64,000 bases of DNA from Loripinus fragilis (GCA_964019695.1 OZ026515.1:128152375-128216374); one strand, 5' to 3'. Shown: positions 32,875 through 44,792, counted from the first letter of the stretch. Made by a program: numbers and translations. Notes: generated by a model not told the origin, from the letters alone.

Positions 32875-33081
32875 ACAGTAAATCCTGTCTTAGGCGGCCA
32901 CTCAAAAAGAAAACCAAAATTGGTTTTCAAGACCGATTATCGCTTAATGAAGGTAAAAAGTATTGCAGAATGTTTCAAGGGGAGCATTCTTCAATACTTT
33001 CGACCTTAATTAAGCTGCCATTTTCAACTAAGATCTATGTTTTGTCTATTTTTAAGTGGCCGCTTAAGACAGAGTTTACTG
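32875..33081. repeat. MITE-c copy 5
   Basis: ACAGTAAATCCTGTCTTAGG, GCGGCCACTC at the left; GTGGCCGCTTAAGACAG and TTTACTG at the right. The central hairpin is GAATGTTTCAAGGGGAGCATTC. It abuts copy 6. Confidence 0.9.
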
Positions 33082-33082
33082 A

Positions 33083-33285
33083 ACAGTAACACGGCCACTC
33101 TAAAATAGACAAAAGAAAGGTCTTAATGACAACTGGAAGCTAAATGAAGTTCGAAAGTATTGCAGAATGATCCCTTTGGAGCATTCTGCAATACATTTGA
33201 CCTGCATAAAGCGATAATCGGTCTTGAAAAACATGTTTTGTTCTTTTTGAGAGTGGCTCAAATTTTTACACAGATTTTTACTGTA
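33083..33285. repeat. MITE-c copy 6
   Basis: ACAGTAACACGGCCACTCTA at the left, GAGAGTGGCTCAAATTTTTA and TTTTTACTGTA at the right, and AATGATCCCTTTGGAGCATT in the centre. It stands in tandem with copy 5, one base apart. Confidence 0.88.
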
Positions 33286-33952
33286 CACTGAATTTTAATG
33301 AGTGCAGAGCAATATTGATCTGCTCATGCTTCTAAATTCATAAGATATGCACATTTGCTGGTCGCGTAATGTACGTGATTTTCATGCGATTAGTCAAAAT
33401 GACAGAGGAACTATATTTGGAGAAGAAATACATTTGTATACCATAATCTTTCAAGCTGCATTTACCATCTATGAAGAACCTAGTTAGTTTAGCAATCTTA
33501 ATGTCTTACTTTTCCAAGACAAAAATAAGGAAATCATGCGTTGTATCATGAATTTACGAGAATAACCGACATTAAACTTTTGTTTAGTCAACCACTTGAG
33601 CTTCGATAAATTACCGTTTTTTAATACAGGCCTGTCAGGCCTGGCATAAAGGTCATGAATAAATAGGCCTACCAATATGATATTTGCCTTTCGCATGCTG
33701 ATAGCCAATCTGATGCACCAGCTAAGGATATGATGCATTTTTTGTAGCGATATAGGCGGGTCATGACCGTGGAACCGCTTGAGCTAAAGCATGTCATATA
33801 TTTACATGTATAAGCATCATTGACCAGGGCACATCAGGGCATTGTCTTCTACATATTTGAGTAATTTATTCACGCAAAAGGTATCTTATCGAATGATCAA
33901 ACATTTATAAATTAACCTTTATATTCTAGTGTCTCCTAAATGTGTACTTTAG
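33286..33952. other. Rh intron 1, nothing recognised
   Basis: Only a short inverted motif, AGGCCTGTCAGGCCTGGCAT (about 33628), stands out. Confidence 0.5.
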
Positions 33953-34021
33953 CAAACAGTAAGACCCTGATGAAATGCCACATGCTGTGGCATTTCATCA
34001 GGGTCTACACTTTTTGCTAAG
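33953..34021. repeat. HP-g hairpin
   Basis: AGCAAACAGTAAGACCCTGA mirrors TCAGGGTCTACACTTTTTGCT, with TGAAATGCCACA / TGTGGCATTTCA inside. Stem of about 30 bp. Confidence 0.92.
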
Positions 34022-34914
34022 TCCAGCCCATGTGAGCTCTCGAAATGCACAGTTTATTGAATCATACCAGAAGAAAGAATCCATCAGTACATAAAGGGTT
34101 AATTTAATTCAGAACAATGGTTGCGTGATGTTTATATACCCGGCAAAAAAAAAACGCACCACTTAGAACTGTTCAACTCTAAGATCAAAAGTGATAGGTC
34201 AGTTTAGTTTGTAGCATTGAAAAGGTGTGTCAGGTACTGCTAAGTCACACGCCATTTGCAATTAGGCGTGGAAATTATGTTAAATAAAATTGGTCATGAA
34301 ACAAGTGGAGTCAAATTTTAAAGTCACAGAAAATAAGCGTTTTTATATGCTCTCTTGCTGGATAAGTTCAAGCAATTAGATTCACCTCAGTAGACCAAAA
34401 TGTTCTCAGGCACTTATTCTTTGCAAATTCTATCTTTAAATTCATCATTCGCGATAATTGAACACTTGGTAGACCATGTTTTGTGACTACCCGTTGGATA
34501 ACGATTCCACACTGGAGATAAACCTTACAAACATTTAAATATTTCATCATTGTTTAAATCAATTTAAATGATCCTAATTGATGAAAATGGATTTTGGAAT
34601 AACAAAAAGCCTCAATAAACGCATTGGTTGTCTCACACAACGACAACATATCGTTTTCATACTTTGCTGATGTAAAACATACTTGGAATTTCATGTAGAC
34701 AGTAGCGTTGAATTAACGCTTCCAAAACTCCTTTAACCTTCGCCTTGATGTGTTTTGTGCAGACACAGGGAAAGTACAGATACTCACCTACATCACATTA
34801 AAGTTTTAGTAAAATTTGATCAGAAATGAATATATCATGACAATTAACATTTTCGTATTAAAAGGAGATAGTAATGGGAAAATCGTAGAGGTGAGTTTCT
34901 GTTTTGGTCGGGTA
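34022..34914. other. Rh intron 1, nothing recognised
   Basis: Contains CCCGGCAAAAAAAAAACGCACC at about 34140, similar to a transposon end, but no inverted partner was found nearby. Confidence 0.45.
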
Positions 34915-36114
34915 TACGAGGGTCATTTGGAAAGTTCTTAGCATGGTATCATAACTCCGCAATGCATTAATAAAATGCCATCAAATAATACATTTTTGGA
35001 GACTAGAATTCAACGGCTATTTGATGGTTTAATTTTTGTCGAAAAAAGACTTGGCGTGCACGTATAGCGCATGCTCAAAATGAGCAGGGGTTTATATACT
35101 GGCGGAAATTTTAAGCAAAATACTTGGAAAAAGCAAAGGAAATTGGGGACCTTATTTGCGATCATGATTTGACAAATTTATGATTTGGTGTCAACTTATT
35201 TTTTATTAAAATATACTATGCAACCACTGCTTGCACGACTACCATTTTACATGGGAAAAATGTTCGATTTTTCTTTATACTTTTACTATAAATTGTGTCA
35301 CTACAGGAGCACGAAAAAAGCCTATTGAGTATATTATTTACTTTATTTATAGACAACAATGCATAACGATCATTTCGTCGCGCAAAATGTGTGGCTTCAT
35401 TAGTAATTATCACTAATAACACAACCCCTACTTTTCAAGAAGTGGGTGGGGTAACTCAACCCCACATATTTTGTTGATGCCATAAGAACTTCTCATTGTA
35501 TCGCTTTAACCATCAAAATATTGATTTATTTCTACTCTCAAGGTGTTTTTACTTTTTTGTTTGCCACTGTTTCCAATTGAAATGAACCAGAACGTCAACT
35601 CATAGCAAAACTCATTCTGCCCATGGGAAGATTTTAAGAGTTATCTTCCCTTTGTTCTGGTTTACAATTTTTTTTGTTTCAATACAAAGAGTATAAAGTG
35701 TGCTTGACAAAAATACCAACATATGTCATTATTAAACTATTGTCGTTTATATATTTTCAAAATATGTGCATTGTGACATGAGATTTTAGACGTAAAAATA
35801 GGCGCATTGTTTTGCTTTCTGAACGGTTTTGGCATTGCTGTTTCCGTTTTTATTTATTAGAAACATCCAACTCTGCACACTTTTCCAAAGGTAAAAAGTT
35901 ATATTTCCCACTGAAATTTTGCGGTTTCCAGTATACAAACAGTACATGTATTGACAATAATATTTCTCGTGTTTGCATCATAGCATTCTCATGAAATTTG
36001 TGCTGTAACAAAGAAAAAAGATAGCTCTTTAAAATGATACCACACATGAAAGGATTTGTAAATTGGTTACTGAGATAAAAGACCATGCTAAGAACTTTCC
36101 AAATGCCCCTCGTA
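34915..36114. mobile_element. Non-autonomous Tc1/mariner-like element, 1,200 bp
   Basis: The left end TACGAGGGTCATTTGGAAAG, TTCTTAGCATGGT and the right end ACCATGCTAAGAACTTTCCA, AATGCCCCTCGTA are 33 bp terminal inverted repeats with one mismatch. Each is flanked by TA (34913-34914, 36115-36116), the target duplication of Tc1/mariner elements. The CGAGGGTCATT start is typical of mariner ends. The length suits a mariner, but I find no transposase motifs: the two longest inner frames (35216-35422 and 35850-36086, minus strand) are short and unrecognised. It is either a decayed copy or one filled with foreign sequence. Nearly perfect ends suggest recent movement. Confidence 0.88.
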
Positions 36115-36447
36115 TATTACATGTACAAACGCCCACTACTTCCTATAAAAACGAAACGATTCTAATATAATAACCTATAATATTTAAATAGGAAGCAGTT
36201 TGGGTGCATGATAATCCCAATGGAATTATAATGGGTAAACCATTCGCTGTTTTTGTCTTATATCCTGACGACTATTAGATATAGGGACATGATATTCTGA
36301 GATGCTTGTTCAGGCCCTTCAAAAAAGTACATCACTGTGACCTATTTTTCATGGTTCAATACATTTGATTGTTTTTCTTGACAACTTTTGATGTATGAAC
36401 ATTAATACTTCAGATTGTATATTCGGAAGTTTGACCTCGGAATATAA

Positions 36448-36689
36448 TTTAGCCGCGACATGAGATTTCCAACAATGTGGTATGTGCGACCAGCAAAGGC
36501 TCAGACCAGCCTGCGCATACGTACAGTCTGATCAGAGCCTTTGCTAGTCCCTTGAATATTCTATGAATATTAAGCTACTGACTTAAATTTCATTAGGAGT
36601 TTCTAAGCTTAAAAGGAGGCTACACAGGCTCGTCTGAGTCTAAACTTGTCAAAATGCCACATTTTTGGCAATCACATGTCCCGGCTCAA
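36448..36689 (+). repeat. MITE-a copy 2
   Basis: TAGCCGCGACATGAGATTTC at the left and GGCAATCACATGTCCCGGCTCA at the right. Interior GACCAGCAAAGGCTCAGACC, CAGCCTGCGCATACGTACAG and GAGGCTACACAGGCTCGTC. Confidence 0.92.
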
Positions 36690-36784
36690 TTATGTAGGCT
36701 ATTCTGACCCATAATTAATGATTCAGTCATTTTACCATACACCTGAAAGATCATGTGATAAATGGATGACATGGTTTCAGATAA

Positions 36785-36975
36785 TGTGACATTGTGACCT
36801 TTGGCCTGTATGACCTTTATTTGTTTATTGTTTCTTTCATTGTGTGTGGTGGTTCTGTATTTGGTCCCTTTTTGTTGTTCGGTACTTTGTGTCCTTCTAG
36901 TTTTGCAATCATATTGACGAGGAAGAGAGAGCTGGATGCTTCACTTTTACTGTCTTTCTGGTGTCATTTGACAGT
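36785..36975 (+). repeat. Element A fragment
   Basis: TGGTTCTGTATTTGGTCCC, TTTGTGTCCTTCTAGTTTTG, CAATCATATTGACGAGGAAG and AGAGAGCTGGATGCTTCACT follow element A order. Confidence 0.7.
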
Positions 36976-37174
36976 CAGTATACATAATGTATTGAGTTTC
37001 ACACAAAGATAGAAAATTATGCATGTCTTCTTGCATATTGGATTCTGGCGAGCGATCGCTGCCTTTTGGGATTCTTGTTAAACTCCATGTTATTATCCAA
37101 TAACAATGTTATAAAAAGCTGCATCTTACTAGTGTGTCACTTGGATTTTGGAGGACGTGGCTTTTGGCGTTTAA

Positions 37175-37320
37175 AAAGCAAGTGAGTATGCCCAGGAAAT
37201 GCCATCATCACAGACCAATCCAAGGCACCACAAGAAAGAGAGACAGAAAACTTTTTTTTAGTAATAGCTACATACCAACGAGCACATATTTAAGGTAATG
37301 TAACCAGCTCCAGGCTCTCA
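37175..37320 (-). repeat. Element A fragment
   Basis: GCAAGTGAGTATGCCCAGGA, AATGCCATCATCACAGACC, CAAGGCACCACAAGAAAGAG: the 3' end of element A in reverse, then ACCAGCTCCAGGCTCTC. Confidence 0.7.
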
Positions 37321-37774
37321 GTGTGACCAAATTATTTCATTTTCATGGAATATTCAAGAAAAATGAGACCAAATCAGTAAAGCGATACCTCCTTATACAT
37401 ATGAACCCTATTTTGTTCCTGCTTGTTATTGTAACTGTTTTGAAATTTATTAGTAAAACTTTTTGTGTGCCGCATCCTTTTGGTGCTATAGGTAGACTAG
37501 GTACATAGAGTCTGACACTTGCGATACTCCTTACTTGTTTGGTGTGTTGATGAGTGTTGTTGAACAATTGATATGGGATACAAGAACCATTGCAATAAGT
37601 AAGTTTTAATAGGCCATTTGGTATCTGGAAAAAACATGTCCAAAGCTAACGATTACATATGTCCAAAGTTAACGATTACATGTACCTACTTCAAAGCCAT
37701 GGGATAAATGTCTACACTTTTTCACCTGGTCTGAGCAAGATACTTGCTTTTTAAACATTTGAATAATCTAGAAA

Positions 37775-37880
37775 AACGAACCTTCAGAAATAGAGCGAAC
37801 CTACAAAATTTGAAAACATCAGACTCGCTTTTATTGTATCAATGGAAATTGCAGCAACTGTAGTAAAACGCATCTGAATT
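37775..37880 (+). repeat. Family j fragment
   Basis: AATAGAGCGAACCTACAAAA, AACATCAGACTCGCTTTTAT and ATGGAAATTGCAGCAAC parallel AATAGAGAGAACCTACAATA... at 60735. Confidence 0.65.
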
Positions 37881-37894
37881 AGTAAAAGAGGCAC

Positions 37895-37991
37895 AGGATA
37901 TTTTACAACCATTACGAAACATGTATGAAGCCAAATTAATTATTATCAATTTGGCTACATACTGATTTCGTAATGGCTGACAAAATATCCT
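37895..37991. repeat. Palindrome, arms about 45 bp
   Basis: AGGATATTTTACAACCATTA mirrors TAATGGCTGACAAAATATCCT, and GTATGAAGCCAAATTAAT mirrors the central ATTATCAATTTGGCTACATAC. It is embedded next to the family j fragment. Confidence 0.88.
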
Positions 37992-38356
37992 ACACGCACC
38001 TCCTTACTCAACTTAGAGGATGCAGACAGTTGATGCGAGTCCCAAACATTCTGATGGATTTTTCCATGTATTTTAAAAGAATTAATGTGTGCTTGTCCAT
38101 TTTGGTTTTTAGAGGTCTCAGGGAGAAAATTCTCAATAATGATGCTTCTCTGTCATGAATATTTATTTATTTATTCATTTTATACCATCCTTACTAACTT
38201 TGGCACGAAATATATCGTGATGTGCAAGGTCTACACTTATGTAGGTGGTATAAAATAGTTATACCATGTTAGTCCACCTACACTGTAAGTTAATCTACTC
38301 GCGAAAGCAGGCGTACGTACAGGCGGACAACACATGGTATAACTATTACTTATCTT

Positions 38357-38416
38357 TGCAAATGATGAAATGCGCAATAATGCGGCATTTCATCAGGGTC
38401 TTCGCTATTTGCAAAA
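38357..38416. repeat. HP-g hairpin
   Basis: TTTGCAAATGATGAAATGCG mirrors GCGGCATTTCATCAGGG then TCTTCGCTATTTGCAAA. The left arm lacks the GACCCTG segment. Confidence 0.75.
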
Positions 38417-38489
38417 AAAAACCTGTTTGCATGTATCCTGAAAAGGGTTAAAAGTACAACCTAATTTAAATGCAGAATATCTCATAGGG

Positions 38490-38668
38490 CCAGTTAAGCA
38501 TTTTTTCCCGTAAAATTGCGATTATTTACTTATCAATCAGTTAAAACATGTGTTTTGGGAGCTCAAAAGAACCGTCTCATTGAGACGGTTCTTTTGAGTA
38601 CCCACAACATATGTTTTGGTTGAGAAGTGAAAATAATAATTTTCAGTTACACACTCTTATCTGGGGGC
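38490..38668. repeat. MITE-e, complete foldback
   Basis: The centre AAAAGAACCGTCTCAT|TGAGACGGTTCTTTT is a perfect inverted repeat. The outer arm CCCACAACATATGTTTTGG mirrors AAAACATGTGTTTTGGGA. The right end is ACACTCTTATCTGGGGGCC, and the left end is decayed. Confidence 0.88.
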
Positions 38669-39082
38669 CTGTATCTGATCCATTTTTTTTAAATCCCAAA
38701 TCTCAGATTTCTTTTTTTTTGTTGTCACTTTATTTACAAAAGAATATAATGGTTGTCATAGCAATGAAATCTAATACTACTTTAAACAATTTGCATACAA
38801 AATGACAGGCATAGAGTGTCATTATGTATGATAATTATAGAAAGAGAATATTGTCGTACTTTTAAACTTTAGTTTACTTATGAGCTCTTCCATCTGATTT
38901 CATACGATTCATTTGGAATGTTTGAATGTGCATGCCAAGGTGTCTAAAGTATGGTGTATTCAAGTCCATCCCACCGTTTTTTACATAGTACATGTGTCTG
39001 ACAAACAATCCGTATCATAATGGAATCCTGTGTTCTGTCGCCGTTTTTTCCGGATCTCCACTGTTTCGCAAACACTGTAACA

Positions 39083-39157
39083 ATAAGTGTAAGTTAATGC
39101 CAAAAGAGGTGGCAGCTGAGCTACCAATCCCTTTTGGTATAAGCTTACACTTACTAT
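39083..39157. repeat. Palindromic element related to the 32 bp minisatellite
   Basis: ATAAGTGTAAGTTAATGCCA mirrors TGGTATAAGCTTACACTTA. The left arm continues AAAAGAGGTGGCAGCTGAG, which is the reverse complement of the minisatellite segment CAGCTGCCACCTCTTTTGG. Confidence 0.88.
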
Positions 39158-39195
39158 CCTACTAAAGTCTTAAGGCTGATAAATGTTAAAATGTA

Positions 39196-39401
39196 TTGCC
39201 GTGCCAAACAAGAGTGACAGTGACGTTATATTTTGTTTACAATTGTTAAGTGAAAATTTAACTTGTACACGCAGCTTTAGCTAACGCAAATCGATAGATC
39301 CTGCGGATAGGATAAATACACAAGTGATCTATCGATGAAAAGTCCATGATAACTTTGTAAACAAAACCTGACGCCACTGTCACTATTGACTGGCAAGATA
39401 G
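39196..39401. repeat. MITE-b copy 2
   Basis: TTGCCGTGCCAAACAAGAGT, GACAGTGACGTTATATTTTG at the left; ACGCCACTGTCACTATTGAC and GGCAAGATAG at the right. TA on each side. Confidence 0.85.
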
Positions 39402-39403
39402 TA

Positions 39404-40449
39404 CTATTGTAGTTTTGTTAAGCATATTTGCATACCAATTTATTGTGGAGAGTAGCAATAAAATTTATAACATGTACCCATGATAATCAAAGTTTATTGA
39501 AAAGCAAACTATGGTTTGTCTATTTATACACTTACTGAAGTATAATTTTGTCAAATAGTTTCAAATTCATGGGATATACGTACATATGCTTATTTTAATG
39601 TATGAAACTAGCAAAAACTGGAGGCCAAGATTACTTCTATTCTGTTATTCTAAAAAAAATCTTGGCAAACTTTTTTTAACGCGCGCATGCATATTATTGA
39701 GAGTTAATAAAATGACACAAATTGTGTTTTTAGATAATGCACTTCCGGTTTATGTCAAGAAGGTCACTTTTTGAAAAAAAAAAATCTGCAATAGTTAACT
39801 GTGTCATCGGCGTACACAAACAATAACTGTAACACACAAAAAACTCCTTTATTATGTTGCTATAAAGAAATTTTGTTGATGATAGTTAGTTCAAAAATTA
39901 TCATGAAGTTTTAAAATATGCTTAATTTTAAGCCAATAGTATACATTTATACCTATAATTGTAGCAGTTGTTCTCCGGATTAGTACAATCTGCTCATGCG
40001 CGGATCGAGATATGTTTTGCCAGAGGAGTTACAATGTGATAAGTTTTGTTTTAATTGATGAGGGCGCTATAAATGAATGGGATAGGCCATCATAATTTAA
40101 ATGGCGTTTTGCTTGTGGACCGATGATGGCCCAACATTAAATGCTGGCTATGAAGCTTAGTGATTTTTCAGGGGATCCGGACCCCCTGCCCCCCTCTGGA
40201 TCCGCTCATGCTGCTAATCAGAACTCAGCTTTTAAAGCTGATTGGTTACACTAAAGCTAGCCACTAAATTGCAGTAAAGTTACACTTATTTTACCGTGAC
40301 GTACATGTACCCGCCTATTGGTTTCCAAGTTATAAAAAGTTGATATTGAAAAAATGCCTTAGTTAACTAAAATGTGATATACGCCGATGGTTGGTATCCC
40401 AAATCGTCTTATGAGCTTCTTATTCGAACTCAGATAATTTAAATATTAA
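39404..40449. other. Rh intron 1, mostly anonymous
   Basis: Contains a family k end fragment at 40170-40213 (CAGGGGATCCGGACCCCC, then CCTCTGGATCCGCTCATG) and an AT-rich remainder. Confidence 0.5.
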
Positions 40450-40665
40450 AAATAAGAAAGACGGCAAAGATCAGAAAACGGTACAATCAAGTACTACACC
40501 TGACCCAGGATACGAAATGGGAAAGTAACAAAATGACAATAAACATCACAAACAAGGACCATGAGGTCAGCCCTTTCCCTTCAGGTGACCACAAGGCAGC
40601 ATAGAACAGACGCGAAAGCATGAGAAACACAAGACATAAATAACAAAAATGATCCACAAAAAGCC
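40450..40665 (-). repeat. Element B, reverse copy
   Basis: AAGAAAGACGGCAAAGATCA, CACCTGACCCAGGATACGAA, GGTCAGCCCTTTCCCTTCAG, GTGACCACAAGGCAGC and AAAATGATCCACAAAA. The tail and body are preserved; the head is lost. Confidence 0.85.
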
Positions 40666-40811
40666 TTATTTGGAAAACATAAGGTTAAGAGAATAGTTTG
40701 ACTTTTTTGATAGGAAACACCAAAGGCAATTATTTTAGGGTTAAAACTTACTTAATGACTGGTGTTATTTTGTCGTCTGCTGGTGTTCTTTGTTAAATTA
40801 ACGATTTCAAA

Positions 40812-40873
40812 AAGTTTGGATTCAGATCAGGCCAGATGTTTTTCGGGCCTGATCTGGTGCAACCGGTTTGCAA
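40812..40873. repeat. HP-g hairpin with CAGCAGA-type flank
   Basis: AAAAGTTTGGATTCAGATCAG, GCC mirrors GGCCTGATCTGGTGCAACC. ATCAGCAGAAGACACTAGTA follows, as at 48851. Confidence 0.8.
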
Positions 40874-42114
40874 TGGTCATCAGCAGAAGACACTAGTAGT
40901 AAAGAATATAGTAAATGTAGTATTAGGTAAATTGATAAATGCGCATACCCTAAATCACAGAAATAAACAATTAAGCATTTTACTACTCTCTCAGAGAATG
41001 TACACAGTTTTAGTTTTACAATTGATCAAACATCGACTTTCGATGTATGTTTCTTAAATCAGCAAATAACCAAACGCACTTGACTCCACGTCTATTGTTG
41101 ATCGTATATGAAACATTTCAATAGTTTTTGATGTTTGGTAATTTTATCATTTCCCCCACTTATAAAGTGTAAGATAAAGTCATTTCTAGTGCTCATAAAT
41201 AGTTATTGTGTTACTTTCTGTTTTAATTTGCATGTGCTTATCGTCTACGGATGTTTTTAAAAGAAATATAATACTAATCAGAATATCTGGTCGTATGGGG
41301 GGCGTGCTGTTAAACTACAACTTCTCTGTTGTGACTTGAAGGAGTGAACCGTAAAGTCACACAATAGAGGCGGTTCGCGAACCCATCGTTTTGCAGAGTC
41401 TTATTTGATGGCAGAATAATCCCGAATAACGGATCCTACACAATAAAGTAACCCTACAAAAATGCAAACCCAGAGGACCATAAGGCCGAAGCGCTCATCA
41501 GCTACCGTGTCACATTGTATAGATCCGATCTGCTTAATTAAAGGTTTTACTATGTAATGGTCAATAAAGCCCTAAACTTGAACATACTTTGTAGGGCCCA
41601 CATACCACTGTCTAAGGTCATTGATCCTCTGGCCACGACAAATACGCTTTTGTGAAGAAATTTAATCTAGCATAGGCGTCGCAGCCATTCTAATCATGTA
41701 ATAGGATCTTATAGTCGTATTAAAATTGTCGAATCCAAAGGAACATCGTGGGAGGCTTACGCTCAAATGGAATCCTTTAAACTTAAAATGTACACTGTAT
41801 GCCCCTTCTTAACGTGTATATACTTCTAAGCTTGTTCGATTTCAAGAGTGTGTTGTAATGTTATTGACTTAAACAATAGAAATAATTTTTTTGACGACGA
41901 AGTCAGTAAACAAGACTATCAATACCATAAATTGCGTAAAACAGTTTCTAAATTATATCACAGGCACTCCGTTTGAAACCTCTTCTGCTCAGGGAAATTC
42001 AGAGACAGTCTTTTATGATGATTTTGTTTATTATACTTCTTTTCCTTATACAAAAATATAACCAAAAGTTTTGAAAGTATGGGCTATAGCATGGATATTG
42101 TGCGACAGTCTGTA
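40874..42114. other. Rh intron 1, nothing recognised
   Basis: Anonymous sequence. A frame at 40836-41057 is built on the hairpin and is not a gene. Confidence 0.5.
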
Positions 42115-42320
42115 TGTCTGGTTATAAACCCAATTACGGTATACTCTGTGCCATCTCTAGTTTGCAAACATCTTGATGGGGAAGAGAGAGCTGGTGTCTT
42201 TGCTATATTTGTCTTGCTAGTGGCATGTGACTGTTAGTGCTCTGTGGCTATTCCTCACGGTGCCGTGGGTTGGTCTGCGGTGTGAGATTGTGGTATTTCC
42301 TGATCATACTCACTTTTTTT
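42115..42320 (+). repeat. Element A fragment
   Basis: TCTAGTTTGCAAACATCTTG, ATGGGGAAGAGAGAGCTGGT, TCCTCACGGTGCCGTGGGTT, TATTTCCTGATCATACTCAC. Confidence 0.8.
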
Positions 42321-42647
42321 CTATATCTACGGTATCCGCTTTAATTACGTGATGCTGGGGCCAGGCCTCAGGCTGAATTACAACCTTGACTTAAAACCTG
42401 TAATAGTGGGTTGGTGTCAGCTAACCAAGGAGGTTTCTTTAGCTCTATCTGTCGGTGAGTTAAAAGTCGTATGCGTTTCCATCACAGTGAGACAATTTGA
42501 CTTTATTGATTCACCGTGATGATTCATTATAAGCAAAGAAGCCTCCTTGCCAACTAAATAGTTTTGTGTTTTTAACAACATCAGAACCTAAGGCCCCATT
42601 CACATGCACACAATTTACACCTGTAAGTAATTTACTATATGGAGCAA

Positions 42648-42767
<120 letters not shown>

Positions 42768-42967
42768 AAAAGTATAGTTAATCTGCGTTCACATGCTAGT
42801 AGCGTCAACATGTGTATTTTATAAGAGATACATACTTGTTACAGGCCAAATGTATTTTGACAGCAGAAATGTACAGATTGTTGACTGAAAACCAGAGACA
42901 GCAGCTGCCATATTATTTGTGCATTGGTTTTGTACTAGGAGATGGTTCATTGATAAGTTAGTGATCT

Positions 42968-43265
42968 TTCATGCCAACCAAACATCTATGTGTCTTGATC
43001 CCCATTAGAATTTGGGTAATTTTGGTGCTGTTTAAGCCCTCGATATGTTCTTACTGACCGTTCCAAGGCGGTGCTTCTTTTGTGGATCTTATTTACTATT
43101 TGTCTTTGCCATACTGTCATGTCTGTTTCTTGCAGCATCGATGACACCTGTTGGGAAAAGGCTGAGGTCTTGGCTCTATTGTATGTGATGTTTTCTTGTG
43201 TTTTTGTTACTTTCCCATATGCTGTCTTGAGACAGGTGTGGTACATGATAATATCGTTCCTGCTC
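42968..43265 (+). repeat. Element B, near full length
   Basis: CATGCCAACCAAACATCTAT, GTGTCTTGATCCCCATTAGA, TTACTGACCGTTCCAAGGCG, TGACACCTGTTGGGAAAAGG, GAGACAGGTGTGGTACATGA. The same 5' start as 55385-55700, so the family has a defined 5' end. Confidence 0.83.
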
Positions 43266-43599
43266 TTTGGCTTCTTTCTTGCTTTATCTTATGAAAAACT
43301 ATTTTAGCGAAAGAGCGATCTCTTGAGGGATGGACTGATGTTGGTAAAATGATATTTACTGACGACCAAAGGATGGAAAATAAAGTAGTAAGATTAAAGA
43401 GCTAAAAAGTTATACACAAGTAGTCAAAAATTAAAGCAGTGTTTTCAGAGGAAAACTATGACATAACCAAACAAAACAAAAAAAAAAACAACAAAAAACA
43501 ACGTTAATTGAGTCTGCAAGTATGCTTTCACAAATTTCAATCAGCTCATTTGTGTATTACAAAGATGCAATATTAAACGAATAATATCTGTGATAGCAT

Positions 43600-44440
43600 G
43601 CGGAAACGCAATTTTGGTCAAAGTTGAAATTACAAAGTACTTGTGTGACCGTATAAATAAGGTCAATATTACAAAGTACTTGTGTGACCATATAAATAAG
43701 GTCAATGCCATCAAAATTTCATTACTCTTTTTCTCCTCCAAACATAGCATCAATGCAAGTTTGGTGAAAATTCGTTCACAGGTTAGAAAAACAGCTCCAA
43801 AAATGCTATTTTGTACAGTCTTTAAAGGATGGTGGCATTGAAACGTAGGTCAAGGTCACACAAATCATTATTTACTCTTAGTTTTGCCATACTGATACTA
43901 TAAATATAGCTTAGCTAGAGTGCTTTGTTCGGTTGAAAAAATGAAATGTAGTAATCCTATTTTCTTTAAATCTAACAAATAAAGAGCGCTGAATTTAAAA
44001 TTCAGGTCAAGGTCATCAAAATTTAATCAAATCTTTCCACCCTCCCAGCACTTTAATGGTGAAGGGATAGTCAAAATCCAGTAACCTGTTCAGAAGATAG
44101 TGTGTGAAAAGGGCTGAAATTTGCAGTCTTTATAGAATAGTGACCTTGACAATTAGGCCAATGTCACCAAAACTAATCAACTATTTAATGTGCCACAATA
44201 AAACAACATATACAGTTTAGTCAGAATCAATTATTAAGTTCAAAAGTTAACATGTCGAAACCCTGGTTTGGGTCGAAATTTGGCATTTCTAAGTGCTAAT
44301 GTGACCTTGAAATAAGTGAAGGTCGTCAAAATCTAATCAACTCTCTCCTTCCTCCCAACAATGTATCTATGCAAGTTAGGTCAAAATCCATTCACTGGTT
44401 CAGAAGATATGCACTGAAACAAAGTTACACAGACGCCGGT
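43600..44440 (+). repeat. Diverged tandem repeat, about 155 bp units
   Basis: Recurring 'aaggtca.caaaat.taatcaa' (about 43848, 44007, 44319), then TCAAAATCCATTCACTGGTT, CAGAAGATATGCACTGAAA and similar. At 43628-43706 a 39 bp unit (TTACAAAGTACTTGTGTGAC) is also duplicated head-to-tail. Short frames here are by-products. Confidence 0.65.
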
Positions 44441-44792
44441 AGAGACGCCGATGGAATCCACACCAAAACCAATATGTCCCCTTTGGATTAAGGGTGGGGG
44501 ACATAAACATAAAGTGCTTATATATGTAAATCTGAAGTCTGTTCGCATGGCATATTTACTTATAAGTTTGCTCATGGAGTATAATTACTTATCAGTAAAA
44601 TACTTTTGCATGACCTCCAGAGGTGGTGCAAATTTACTTCTACCTGTTTACTCCAGGAGTATTCTTACTGACGTAAGTAAATGCGTTCACATAACACCGT
44701 AAGTATATTTGCATACCGCAGTATCTACTTGCATAAGTAAATGTGTGTATGTGAATGGGGGCCTAAGGCGAAGATTTTGATATTAAATAAAT

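Noticed and set aside
35216..36086. Transposase of the 1,200 bp TIR element
   Set aside because: The inner frames are short (60-78 codons) and lack mariner motifs such as HLWD or the D-D-E/D spacing.
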